Origin: Candidatus Dormiibacterota bacterium
Lineage (GTDB): Bacteria > Chloroflexota > Dormibacteria > Aeolococcales > Bog-877
Assembly: GCA_027306885.1 (NCBI GenBank)
Contig: DAHUYV010000049.1
Span: 1-33,202, forward strand
Direction of reading: 5' to 3'
Length of the DNA stretch: 33,202 nucleotides
Both the position numbers and the translations under genes were made by a program. The number at the start of each line of letters is the position of its first letter. Within the stretch, counting starts at the first letter, position 1. Shown piece by piece: positions 16,730-24,743 of the stretch. A model generated the notes under the pieces. The model made no database searches. It saw nothing but the letters and a program-made list of their open reading frames with translations, and was not told the DNA's origin.

Positions 16730-18268
16730 GTGCCAGCCGTGCCTCCCTTCCCCCTCACAGGTGCTGTGTTGTCCCTGGTGCCCGCGGCTCCCGGCCACCC
16801 TCGGCGGTGGCTGATCCTGGCGGTGGTCACCGTGGTGGCCTTCATCGGCAACGTGGACGGAACCATCGTGGTGGTGGGCCTGCCCCGGATCGTGGCCGGC
16901 CTCCACACCACGGTCACCACCGGCCTCTGGACCCTCACCGGCTACATCATCACCAGCACCGTCTTCCTGCTTCCGGCCGGCCGCTGGTCGGATGTGATCG
17001 GCCGCAAACGGATCTTCCTTGTCGGGGTCGGCCTGTTCACGGTGGGCACGATGCTGTGCGGCCTCGCCTCCAGCGGCGAGGTGCTGGTCGGGTGGCGGCT
17101 GCTCCAGGGCGTCGGAGCGGCGCTCTCCTCAGCCACCGCGGTGCCGCTCATCGTGGGCGCCTTCCGCCCATCTGAGACCGGCCGGGCGCTGGGGATCAAC
17201 TCAACAGCCTGGGTGATGGGCTCGATCGTCGGCCCGGTCGCCGGCGGCGCCCTGGTGGGCACCCTGGGCTGGCGCTGGATCTTCTATGTCACGGTGCCCT
17301 TCGCCGCAGCTGGCCTCGTGGCCGGGGCGCTCCTGCTGCCCAACGACCACGCCTCGGGGCGCGGGCTGGCCACCGACTGGGCGGGCGCCGGCGCTTTCAC
17401 GGCGGCGCTGGTGGCGCGTCTCGTCGCGCTCTCGGAGGGGCTGGCGTGGGGTTGGGGCTCGGCTCGGATCATCGGCCTCCTGGCGGTGAGCGCGGTCTGC
17501 CTCGCCTTCTTCGTGGCCTGGGAGCTGCGCGCGCGCCGGCCCACCTTCGATCTGCGGCTGCTGCGCAACCGGCAGCTGCGGGTGGCCCTGGCGGTGGTCA
17601 GCTTCTACGCCACCGGGATGTTCGCGACCACCTTCCTTCTCACCTTCTACCTGCAGGGAGCCTTGCGCCTCAGCCCCCTCGAAGCGGGTCTGGCGCTTCT
17701 GCCGATCGCGGTGCCGCAGCTGGTGCTGGCTCCGCTGGGCGGGGCGCTGGCCGACCGGCTGGGTCCGGCCCGCCCGGTGATCCTCGGGCTCGCCTTCCTC
17801 ATCTTGGGCGCCGTCCTGCTGAGCCGGCTCGGAACTCGGCTCGACCTGGTGGCCGTCGTGGTTCCCCTGCTGTGCGTCTCGGCCGGCAACGGGTTTGCCT
17901 GGCCCGCCCTGACCAAGGCGGTGGTCTCCTCAGCGCCCCGGGAGCGGACCGGGGTGGCCTCGGGCATGTTCTTCACCCTGCGCAACGTGGGGATGGCCCT
18001 CTCCTTCACCCTCGCTCTGGTGGTCGCCGAGGCCAGCCTGCCACCCTCGGTGGCGGTTCGGGTCTTCCTCGGGGCGGGTGGGGTGCTGAGCGGGCACCTG
18101 GGCCGGGCCCTGGTCCAGTCCACCGATGCTGGCTTCCGGGTCTTCGCCGGCTTCTGCGCGGTGGCCTTCCTCTTGGCTTTCCTGCTCCTGCGCACCCACC
18201 TGGCCCCGGTGGCGGCGACCGAGCGGGCCGGGGAGCCGCATCCCGAGAGGGCCGCCAGCGCCAGCTGA
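16730..18268 (+). CDS. MFS multidrug-type exporter, DHA2 (EmrB/QacA-like, 14 helices)
   Basis: The 512-residue protein has about 14 hydrophobic helices. The first helix carries the DHA2 signature (VAFIGNVDGTIVVVGLPRI, cf. LDxTIVNVALP). The loop 2-3 motif A appears as GRWSDVIGRKRIF, and motif C-like GSIVGPVAGGALVGTLGWRWIF ends helix 5, followed by ATPs typical of proton-driven drug exporters. A degenerate motif A repeat, GALADRLGPARPV, marks the second half. It probably extrudes hydrophobic toxic compounds. Start GTG 16730 is approximate: there is no Shine-Dalgarno, and a GTG at about 16769 (MLSLVPAAPGHPRRW) would also precede the first helix. Orientation matches the upstream peptidase operon, but a separate -10 is visible. 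Confidence 0.88.
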   Translation: MPAVPPFPLTGAVLSLVPAAPGHPRRWLILAVVTVVAFIGNVDGTIVVVGLPRIVAGLHTTVTTGLWTLTGYIITSTVFLLPAGRWSDVIGRKRIFLVGVGLFTVGTMLCGLASSGEVLVGWRLLQGVGAALSSATAVPLIVGAFRPSETGRALGINSTAWVMGSIVGPVAGGALVGTLGWRWIFYVTVPFAAAGLVAGALLLPNDHASGRGLATDWAGAGAFTAALVARLVALSEGLAWGWGSARIIGLLAVSAVCLAFFVAWELRARRPTFDLRLLRNRQLRVALAVVSFYATGMFATTFLLTFYLQGALRLSPLEAGLALLPIAVPQLVLAPLGGALADRLGPARPVILGLAFLILGAVLLSRLGTRLDLVAVVVPLLCVSAGNGFAWPALTKAVVSSAPRERTGVASGMFFTLRNVGMALSFTLALVVAEASLPPSVAVRVFLGAGGVLSGHLGRALVQSTDAGFRVFAGFCAVAFLLAFLLLRTHLAPVAATERAGEPHPERAASAS

Positions 18269-18269
18269 G

Positions 18270-18296
18270 CGGCCGGCGCCGGTCTGCCCCCGGCCG
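18270..18296. terminator. GC-rich hairpin after the MFS gene
   Basis: CGGCCGG and CCGGCCG form a perfect 7-bp stem with a 13-base loop, starting two bases after the stop codon. Position supports a terminator; a U tract is missing, as is common in such GC-rich genomes. Confidence 0.4.
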
Positions 18297-18415
18297 GTGT
18301 GCTCGCCCCGGCACTTGGGCTGCGGCGACGGCGCGAGGTGACCGCCCCTCCCATCTGACCCGGCCGGTGACCACCTGTCGCGGCGGCGCCCCTGGGGTCG
18401 CCCCACCCGAGACGA

Positions 18416-18445
18416 TTGACACCTTTCGTCCACGTGTCCTACTTT
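18416..18445 (+). promoter_or_regulatory. leaderless promoter of the maleylpyruvate-isomerase-like gene
   Basis: A perfect -35 TTGACA (18416-18421), an 18-base spacer and -10 TACTTT (18440-18445), then six bases and GTG 18452. With usual geometry the first base of the start codon is +1. Confidence 0.75.
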
Positions 18446-18451
18446 GACGCC

Positions 18452-19198
18452 GTGCCCGAACCAAGCTTCGATCGCCTTGCCGCCATCGAGGGGCACAGCG
18501 CGGGCTTCGCCGCCGCCGCCGACGGCAACCTCGAGGCGAAGGTGGCGGGCTGCCCGGGCTGGACGGTTGGCGACCTGGTGCGGCACCTCACCGAGGTCCA
18601 TTGGTTCTGGACCACGGTGGTGGAGGAGCAGCAGCCCGCGCCGCCCGACGAATCCCGGCGCCCGGCGGATGCCTCAGAAGATCACCTGATCGAGGTCTTC
18701 CGGGCCGGCGCGGCCCGGCTGGTGTCGGTGCTCCGGCTGGCGGACCCCAAGGCGCGGTGCTGGACCTGGGCGCCCGCCCAGCAGGACGTGGCGTTCGTCG
18801 TGCGCCACCAGGTGCAGGAGGCGGCGGTCCACCACTGGGACGCCGCCCACGCCGCGGGCCGGCAGCTGGTGATCGACCCCGAGGTCGCGGCCGACGCGGT
18901 GGACGAGTTCCTCACCTTCTCGGTCTCCAGCCCGGCCGACCCCGCCGATCCTCCGCGACCGGCCCTGGAGGGTCGCCTGGCCCTGATCTGCAGCGACATC
19001 GACGCGGCCTGGACCGTCGAGGATGGGGAGGTCCAGGGGACTGTGGTCCACTCCCGGGGGGCGCCCGCGGCGACTCCGGCGATGGTTGCCCGGGCCTCCG
19101 ACCTGCTCCTCTGGCTGTACCGGCGGGTTGAGCTGGACACCGGAGCTGTGGACGGCGCTCTGGCCGAGCGCCTCCGGGCGCTCTGCTTCACGGGCTGA
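18452..19198 (+). CDS. maleylpyruvate isomerase/mycothiol-dependent (MDMPI, DinB-fold) family protein
   Basis: The 248-residue protein has an N-terminal DinB-like four-helix bundle carrying the metal triad pattern His45 (DLVRHL), Glu123 and His127 (VQEAAVHHWD), and the CPGWTVGDLVRHLTEVH segment typical of MDMPI_N proteins. A C-terminal alpha/beta domain (about 150-245) ends in DLLLWLYRR, typical of the family's second domain. Family members act as thiol-dependent isomerases or S-transferases using mycothiol or bacillithiol; the substrate here is unknown. The start GTG 18452 sits exactly at the predicted +1. The 3' end overlaps the convergent FtsH-like gene by 11 bases. Confidence 0.85.
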   Translation: MPEPSFDRLAAIEGHSAGFAAAADGNLEAKVAGCPGWTVGDLVRHLTEVHWFWTTVVEEQQPAPPDESRRPADASEDHLIEVFRAGAARLVSVLRLADPKARCWTWAPAQQDVAFVVRHQVQEAAVHHWDAAHAAGRQLVIDPEVAADAVDEFLTFSVSSPADPADPPRPALEGRLALICSDIDAAWTVEDGEVQGTVVHSRGAPAATPAMVARASDLLLWLYRRVELDTGAVDGALAERLRALCFTG

Positions 19199-20786
19199 GG
19201 CCGGGAGGCGCTTCGAGGGAGGTCTCCGGCTGCGCCCGCCACTCCGGGCTGCGGCCCAGGATCGCGCCGACCTCTCCCGCGTTAAGGGTCTCGCGGGCCA
19301 CCAGCTCCTGCGCCAGCGAGCGCACCGCGTCCCAGCTGGCCTCGAGCTGAGCCCGCGCCCGCCCCTGAGCGGAATCCAGGAGCTGGCGGATCGCCTCGTC
19401 GATCAGGTGGGCATAGGCGTCGCTGATCCCGGGTCCGAGCAGCCCGGCGCTGAGGCGCACGGCCTCCAGGGCGGCGTAGTCGGCGGGCCCGATGCTGGAC
19501 ATCCCCCAGCGCCAGACCATGTTGGCGGCGATCATCGTCGCCTCGCGCATGTCGTCCTCGGAGGCGGTGCTCACGTCACCGTCGTAGCGCACCTCCTCGG
19601 CCACCCGTCCGCCGAAGGCCGCCACCATCCGGGCCCGCAGCTCGGAGGCGGTGAAGTCCGAGGTGTCCTTGGCCGAGCCGGCGGCGCTGGTCCCGGTTCG
19701 CCTTCCCCGCGGGGTGATGTTGAGGGCGGCGGGTGCCGCCCGCAGCGGGCCCAGCACCGCCGCCACCGCGCGACCGGCCTCGTGGTACGCGGCCCGCTCC
19801 CGTTCCTCCCGGCTGAGGGTGACAGTCCGGGCGGGCCCCAGGAGCACCTGCTGATACGAGGCCTCGAGAGCGTCCATCCGGATCTCGGCGCGGTCGAGGC
19901 GGGCCGACCAGAGCGCCGCCCGGTTGACCAGGTTCTTCAGGTGGGCCCCGGTCCAGCCGGTGGTCTGCCCGGCGATCCGGTCCAGGTCCACCTCCGAGCC
20001 CAGCGGCATCTGAGAAGTCTGAATCCGAAGGATGGCCAGCCGCCCGGCCCGGTCGGGGACGTGGACCGTGATCTGCTGGTCGAACCGTCCCGGCCGGAGC
20101 AGGGCGGGGTCGAGGACGTCCACCCGGTTGGTGGCGGCGAGCACCACCAGGCGGGAGCGGGGCGTGAACCCATCGAGCTCGGTGAGCAGCTGATTGAGCG
20201 TGTGATTCTGTTCGGCGGTGCCGCCGGCGGCCCCCTGGCGGCGGCCGCCCACGGCGTCCACCTCGTCGATGAAGACGATCGCCGAACCCGCCTCGCGGGC
20301 CTTGGCAAAGAGCTGGCGGACCCGGCTGGCGCCGAGCCCCACGTACACCTCCACGAACTCCGAACCTGCCATGTGGATGAAGGGGACCCCGGCCTCCCCG
20401 GCGACGGCCCGGGCCAGCAGCGTCTTGCCGGTGCCCGGTTCACCCACGAGGAGGACGCCGCGCGGGAGCTGGCAGCGCAGGCGCCAGTACCGCTCCGGAT
20501 GGCGCAGGAAGTCGACGATCTGGACCAGCTCGTCCCGGACCTCATCGATCCCGCCCACACTGGCGAAGGTGATCGGCTCCTCGGGGGGGCCGGGCGTTGC
20601 CACCACGGGCCCTGGGTGCTGACGCCGGCTCCAGATCCCGCCGCGCGTCCCCCCGCCACCTTGGGCGGCCGCCAGCAGCCACCCAAAGGGGGCCCCCACG
20701 CCGGCTTGGGGACCGAGGGCCGCCGGAACCAGCGCCAGCCGCGGACGGCGTGCCCAGTGCGCCCACCCCGGCTCCCACCCGGTCAC
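19188..20786 (-). CDS. FtsH-like AAA protein with disrupted zinc motif (probable pseudoprotease)
   Basis: The product is 532 residues. The AAA module is complete: Walker A GEPGTGKT (Lys121), pore loop FVEVYVGLGASRVR, Walker B IVFIDEVDAVGG and second region of homology NRVDVLDPALLRPGRFDQ. The M41 peptidase region follows, but the HEXXH motif reads HEAGR (His335, Glu336, Arg339). Arg replaces the second zinc-binding His (CGC where CAC is expected). The third-ligand region STASEDDMREAT is kept. The N-terminus has only one weak hydrophobic stretch (about 17-41) instead of two clear transmembrane helices. It is thus probably an ATP-driven unfoldase or remodelling factor without proteolysis, like plant FtsHi proteins; that is inference. 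GTG 20786 is chosen; GGAGAG lies about 12 bases before it. Confidence 0.85.
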   Translation of the reverse strand: MTGWEPGWAHWARRPRLALVPAALGPQAGVGAPFGWLLAAAQGGGGTRGGIWSRRQHPGPVVATPGPPEEPITFASVGGIDEVRDELVQIVDFLRHPERYWRLRCQLPRGVLLVGEPGTGKTLLARAVAGEAGVPFIHMAGSEFVEVYVGLGASRVRQLFAKAREAGSAIVFIDEVDAVGGRRQGAAGGTAEQNHTLNQLLTELDGFTPRSRLVVLAATNRVDVLDPALLRPGRFDQQITVHVPDRAGRLAILRIQTSQMPLGSEVDLDRIAGQTTGWTGAHLKNLVNRAALWSARLDRAEIRMDALEASYQQVLLGPARTVTLSREERERAAYHEAGRAVAAVLGPLRAAPAALNITPRGRRTGTSAAGSAKDTSDFTASELRARMVAAFGGRVAEEVRYDGDVSTASEDDMREATMIAANMVWRWGMSSIGPADYAALEAVRLSAGLLGPGISDAYAHLIDEAIRQLLDSAQGRARAQLEASWDAVRSLAQELVARETLNAGEVGAILGRSPEWRAQPETSLEAPPGLSP

Positions 20787-21023
20787 GGTCTCAGCTCACT
20801 CTCCGGCCGGGGACATGCGCTGACAGCTTCAAGACCGTCGGCGAACCGTTGGAAGGGCCGCTGTACCGGGCCACCTGGGGATTCTAGAAGAGCTGGGACG
20901 TGAGTGCCGCATAGTGGGCAAGAACCGAGCTCCCGACCGGCGCAGCGACCCCTCCCGGAAGCTGATCTTGGCTCCAGTCCGCTGCCGCCGAGAGCGGTAC
21001 GATCGTCAGGAGGCGATGCGGGC

Positions 21024-21077
21024 ATGACGGCCAAGGCGGAGAGCCGGGCACCCCGCCCGACGGAGGGATGGGCATGA
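21024..21077 (+). CDS. possible 17-residue upstream ORF coupled to the flavodoxin gene
   Basis: ATG 21024 opens a 17-codon frame whose TGA at 21075-21077 overlaps the flavodoxin ATG at 21074 (ATGA). AGGAGG at 21008-21013 lies 10 bases upstream. An even smaller frame (ATG 21016, MRA, stop at 21025-21027) overlaps its start in the same way. The peptide (MTAKAESRAPRP...) is unrecognisable. It could be a coupling leader, or an accident of sequence. Confidence 0.25.
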   Translation: MTAKAESRAPRPTEGWA

Positions 21078-21571
21078 ACGCGGTGGTGGTTTTCGAATCC
21101 CTGTGGGGGAACACGGCGGCGGTGGCCCGGGCGATCGCCGATGGCATCGGACCCGGGACCAGGGTCCTCTCCACCGCGGAGGCGACTCCCGAGGTGGTGG
21201 CCGATGCCGGACTGTTGGTCGCGGGCTGTCCGGTCATCGCCTTCGGGGTGCCCACCCAGCAACGGCTGGATGGGGTCAGGACCGAGGTGGGCCGGGCGCC
21301 CAGCGACCCCGACCTCACCCAGCCTCCGATGCAGCAGTGGCTCGACGGCCTGGCCCAGGGCACCGGCCGGTGCGCCGCCTTCGACACCCGGGTGCGGGGC
21401 CCCTTCGGCAGCGCCTCCCCCAAGGTCCTGAGGGCGATGGAGCGCCTGGGGTACCGATCCGTGGCCAAGCCGGAGGCCTTCCAGGTGAGAGGCAAGTACG
21501 GGCCCCTTCGCGACGGTGAGCTGGACCGGGCCCGACGGTGGGGCCAGGAGCTGGGGCGGCAGGCGGCCTGA
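21074..21571 (+). CDS. flavodoxin-fold protein
   Basis: The 165-residue protein begins with beta strand MNAVVVFESLWGNTAAVARAIADG. ESLWGNT is the FMN phosphate-binding loop position (canonical T/S-x-T-G-N-T). A flavodoxin-like strand DAGLLVAGCPVIAFG follows, then a FDTRVRGPFGSASPKVLRAMERLGYR segment typical of flavodoxin-family proteins of actinobacteria. It is probably an FMN-binding electron carrier or regulator. Two in-frame starts exist (ATG 21068 and 21074). GGAGGG at 21062-21067 favours 21074, because it leaves 6 bases of spacing rather than none. It is followed 4 bases later by the coiled-coil gene. Confidence 0.8.
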   Translation: MNAVVVFESLWGNTAAVARAIADGIGPGTRVLSTAEATPEVVADAGLLVAGCPVIAFGVPTQQRLDGVRTEVGRAPSDPDLTQPPMQQWLDGLAQGTGRCAAFDTRVRGPFGSASPKVLRAMERLGYRSVAKPEAFQVRGKYGPLRDGELDRARRWGQELGRQAA

Positions 21572-21575
21572 GGTG

Positions 21576-22367
21576 ATGGGGGAGGCGGCAGCTGGCCGTC
21601 CCGAGACGGTTGGCGTCGCCCGCACGGGGTCACCCTCGGACCACCGCCTGCTGACCGTGGAGGAGCTGGCCCGGCGCACCGGGCTGTCGGTGGAGGAGGC
21701 CAGGGGCCGGATCGTGGCCGGCGACCCGCCCCCCCGGGTGATCGACGTTGACGGCCGGCTCGAGGTCCGGGTCGCGGCCGAGGACGCCGATCGGCTCGCG
21801 GAGTCGATCGCGCGGGGGGAGCCGGACCGGCCCGCAGCCGTGGGGCAGGGTGCGCCTGGTCCTCTCGCCCCGGCCGGTGGGGGGCAGCCGGCAGGAGACC
21901 CGTCGGAGTCCGGCGAGCCGGGGGTGGCGCCCCCGGGAACGGCCCTGGTGGCCGCGCCCGCCGAGATGCGCCAGCTTGCCGCGGGGCTGGCTGACGAGCT
22001 CTTCGAGCGGTGGGAGCTGGCGATGCAGCGCCAGTTCAAGGACGAGCTCACCGTCCGTCTCAGGTCCGAGATCGAGCACCGTCAGCGACAGGTGGCGGAC
22101 CTTCGCGAGGAGGTCGAGCAGAGGGCCGAGGAGAGGTTCGGGCCCCGCGGCCGCAAGGTCGTGGGCACGGCCGACCGCTACGCCACCTGGGAGCGCGAGA
22201 GGACCCTGGTTCGGCAGAGCCGCGAGGTGACGGAGATTGAGCGGCAGATGCAAGAGATGCGCGAGCGGCTGCGTGAGCTGGGCGCGGCCCCCGACGACGC
22301 CACCATAACCGTGGACCAGAGTCATGACGAGGGGGGCAGCGCGAAGGCACCCCTCCAGCCGGACTGA
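21576..22367 (+). CDS. putative DNA-binding-like N-terminus with long coiled coil, unknown function
   Basis: The 263-residue hydrophilic protein is of no family I recognise. Residues about 24-45 (LTVEELARRTGLSVEEARGRI) look like a MerR/AsnC-style helix-turn-helix followed by a small beta wing (VIDVDGRLEVRVAAED). A Gly/Pro/Ala-rich linker (about 85-130) leads to a long charged helix (about 135-245) rich in Glu, Arg and Gln with heptad-like spacing, for example LRSEIEHRQRQVADLREEVEQRAEER and VTEIERQMQEMRERLREL. This predicts a coiled coil. The start ATG 21576 lies 4 bases after the flavodoxin stop, so the two genes are coupled. Confidence 0.6.
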   Translation: MGEAAAGRPETVGVARTGSPSDHRLLTVEELARRTGLSVEEARGRIVAGDPPPRVIDVDGRLEVRVAAEDADRLAESIARGEPDRPAAVGQGAPGPLAPAGGGQPAGDPSESGEPGVAPPGTALVAAPAEMRQLAAGLADELFERWELAMQRQFKDELTVRLRSEIEHRQRQVADLREEVEQRAEERFGPRGRKVVGTADRYATWERERTLVRQSREVTEIERQMQEMRERLRELGAAPDDATITVDQSHDEGGSAKAPLQPD

Positions 22368-22398
22368 GGGCCGGCGCCACCCCGACCGCCCCGCCCCG

Positions 22399-22428
22399 GT
22401 AGGGGCCGCTCGCGTGAGCTGCCCCTAC
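22399..22428. terminator. strong bidirectional hairpin between convergent genes
   Basis: GTAGGGGC (22399-22406) pairs perfectly with GCCCCTAC (22421-22428). After one mismatch, GCTC pairs with GAGC around a GCGT tetraloop. The 12-bp total stem contains the stop codon of the minus-strand P1B ATPase gene (22425-22427) and lies 31 bases after the plus-strand stop. It very likely ends both transcripts. Confidence 0.6.
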
Positions 22429-24743
22429 TCCTCGGCGAGGGAGAGGTAGTACTCCTCCTCCTGCTCGGTGTGGAGTCGCAGCACCGCGTAGAGGCCGAAC
22501 AGGAGGCGACGGAGCTCGGCGAGGTCGGCGGGCCCGGGGGCATCCGAGCCCATCTGGTCGAGCAGGCGGCCCAGAAGCCGGATCTGGTGGAGGATCTCGC
22601 CGTGGGCCCGGCTCATCGTCCCGGTGGCGTCGGTGCCGCCCAGCAGCCGGTCCAGCACCGGGTAAAGGACTGTCTGCTCCGCCTCCTCGTGGGGCTGGAC
22701 CTCGCGCACCAGCGAGGCCCGCAGCTCTCGGACGCCGCGAAGGGCGTCCGCCGGCTCCTCGGTGTCCAGCGCCTCCGCCGCGGTCCGGATGCCCTCGATC
22801 GCGGCCCGGATGGCGGGGTGCTGCCCGCGGACCTCCCGGATCACCTCAGCGTCCGGCGCCGGAAGAGCCCGGGAGCCGCCTCCCGGGCGCAGCGCCCGAA
22901 GCGCGTTGAGGATGACGATGACGTCGATCGCCTCCTGCAGCACCGCGCCGGCCACCGGTGGGAGATAGCCCGCCGCGGCCACCCCCATCGCCGCCAGGGA
23001 CATCACCATCCCGGCGACCACGCTCTGCATGGCGATCGACCGGGAGCGGCGGGCCACCGCCATCGCCTCCCCGAGCCGATCCAGGCGGTTCACGGTCAGC
23101 ACCACGTCGGCGGTTTCGGAGGAAACGCTGGCGCCGCGGGCTCCGATCGCCACTCCGACGTCGGCCAGGGCCAGCGCCGGAGCGTCGTTAACGCCGTCCC
23201 CGACCATCATCACCGGGCCCCGGCGGCGCTCCATCTGCACCACGTCGGACTTGTCCGCCGGGGCGCGCTCGGCGAAGATGTCGTCCACCCCGACGGCGGC
23301 GCCGATCGCCTGGGCGACCTCCGGACGGTCCCCGGTGACCATCGCCACCCTCTCGATCCCGGCTCGCCGGAGGGCTCGAAGCGTCCGGGCCGCGTCGGGC
23401 CGCACCGGATCGGCGAGCAGGAGGACGCCCGCGGCGGTGGGGCCGACCTGGACGAAGACGGTGGCAGCGCCCTCCAGCGCCGCGCGGCGGCGCGCGGCGC
23501 GGACCCAGGGGAGCTCCTCGGTGGCTCCGGCGAACGCCGCCCGACCGATGGCGACCGGGATGCCCTCGACGACGCCGGAGATCCCCGAGCCGGCCACCTC
23601 CCGGGCACCGGTCGGTGCGCTGAGGGTCTGACCGGCGAGGCGAGCCGCGCGCACGATGGCGCCCGCCAGGACGTGGGAGGAGGCCTGGTCCAGGGAGGCC
23701 GCGAGGCGCAGGATCTCGGTGCCGGGCCGGGGCCCGGCGCTGAGAACGTCGGCCACCTCGGGCTGGCCGATCGTCAGGGTCCCGGTCTTGTCCAGGAGCA
23801 GCACCCGGCAGCGGGCCAGCTGTTCCAGGGACCGTCCCCCCTTGACCACCACGCCCCGGCGTGCGGCGAGGGACAGCCCGGCGACGATGGCGACCGGCGC
23901 CGCCAGGATCAGCGGGCAGGGGGTGGCAACCACCAGCACCGCCACGGCCCGGACCAGGTCGCCGGAGTAGGCCCAGGCCCCCCCGGCGATCAGCAGCGTG
24001 GCCAAGAGGAACCAGGCGGCGTAGCGGTCGGCCAGGCGCACGAAGGGCGCCGTGGAGGACTCGGCCTCCCGGACCAGCCGCACGATCGCCGCGTAGCTGC
24101 TGTCCGCCTCGCGGGCGGTGACCCGGAGGTCGAACGGGTCCCCGGAGTTGACTACTCCGCTCCGAACCGGCTCCCCCGCGGGGTGCTCGACCGGCAGCGG
24201 CTCGCCGGTGAGGGCCGACTCGTCCAGCACCGCCAGCTGGCTGGCGACAACTCCGTCCACCGGGACCACGTCTCCGGACCCCACCAGCAGGAGGTCGCCC
24301 ACCTCGACCTGCTGCAGCGGGATCGTCTCCACGCCGGCGGGTGTGTGCCGCTTGCCCACCTTGGGGGCTCGCTGGAGGAGGGAGCTCAGCTCGCGTCGGG
24401 CGCTGGCCGCCGCCCACGCCTCGAGCGCCCGCCCGCTGGCCACCATGACGCCGATCACCGCTCCGGCGAGGTACTCGCCCACCAGCAGGGCCCCGACCAG
24501 GGCCAGGAGGGCGATCACGTCGACCCCCAGCCGGGAGCGGCGTAGCCCGTCGACCACCCACCAGAGGCTGGGAGCCATCGCCAGCGCCGTGGTCGCCACC
24601 CAGCTGGCGCTGCCGGCCCTGGAGAGACCGAGGAGCGTCAGCCCGCCGCCGGCCGCCAGCCCCGCCAGCGTCGCCGCCAACAACACCATCCCCCCGCGGC
24701 GACCAACCAGCTCCTGGAGTCGCATCTGGCCGTCAGTGACCAT
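22425..24743 (-). CDS. P1B-5-type heavy-metal ATPase with C-terminal hemerythrin domain
   Basis: The 772-residue P-type ATPase has an actuator SALTGEP loop, the metal-channel motif TPC (Thr274-Pro275-Cys276, ATPCPL), phosphorylation site DKTGT (Asp318), the nucleotide-domain HP-like dipeptide as SSHVLAGAI, hinge GDGVNDAPAL and a C-terminal helix pair. There is no N-terminal CxxC metal-binding domain. From about residue 625 it continues into a hemerythrin-like four-helix domain (GQHPAIRAAIEG, QPHEEAEQTVLYPVLDRLL, MSRAHGEILHQI, LRLHTEQEEEYYL). The TPC motif plus a hemerythrin tail is the hallmark of P1B-5 ATPases such as Sinorhizobium Nia (Ni/Fe export). Here it is likely an Fe or Ni exporter sensed through a di-iron site. 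ATG 24743 overlaps the upstream ATPase gene by 11 bases. Confidence 0.9.
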   Translation of the reverse strand: MVTDGQMRLQELVGRRGGMVLLAATLAGLAAGGGLTLLGLSRAGSASWVATTALAMAPSLWWVVDGLRRSRLGVDVIALLALVGALLVGEYLAGAVIGVMVASGRALEAWAAASARRELSSLLQRAPKVGKRHTPAGVETIPLQQVEVGDLLLVGSGDVVPVDGVVASQLAVLDESALTGEPLPVEHPAGEPVRSGVVNSGDPFDLRVTAREADSSYAAIVRLVREAESSTAPFVRLADRYAAWFLLATLLIAGGAWAYSGDLVRAVAVLVVATPCPLILAAPVAIVAGLSLAARRGVVVKGGRSLEQLARCRVLLLDKTGTLTIGQPEVADVLSAGPRPGTEILRLAASLDQASSHVLAGAIVRAARLAGQTLSAPTGAREVAGSGISGVVEGIPVAIGRAAFAGATEELPWVRAARRRAALEGAATVFVQVGPTAAGVLLLADPVRPDAARTLRALRRAGIERVAMVTGDRPEVAQAIGAAVGVDDIFAERAPADKSDVVQMERRRGPVMMVGDGVNDAPALALADVGVAIGARGASVSSETADVVLTVNRLDRLGEAMAVARRSRSIAMQSVVAGMVMSLAAMGVAAAGYLPPVAGAVLQEAIDVIVILNALRALRPGGGSRALPAPDAEVIREVRGQHPAIRAAIEGIRTAAEALDTEEPADALRGVRELRASLVREVQPHEEAEQTVLYPVLDRLLGGTDATGTMSRAHGEILHQIRLLGRLLDQMGSDAPGPADLAELRRLLFGLYAVLRLHTEQEEEYYLSLAEE

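Noticed and set aside
22470-24545. 691-codon plus-strand frame inside the P1B ATPase gene
   Set aside because: High-GC shadow: His/Gly/Arg-rich with no family features, while the minus strand has the complete P-type ATPase motif set.
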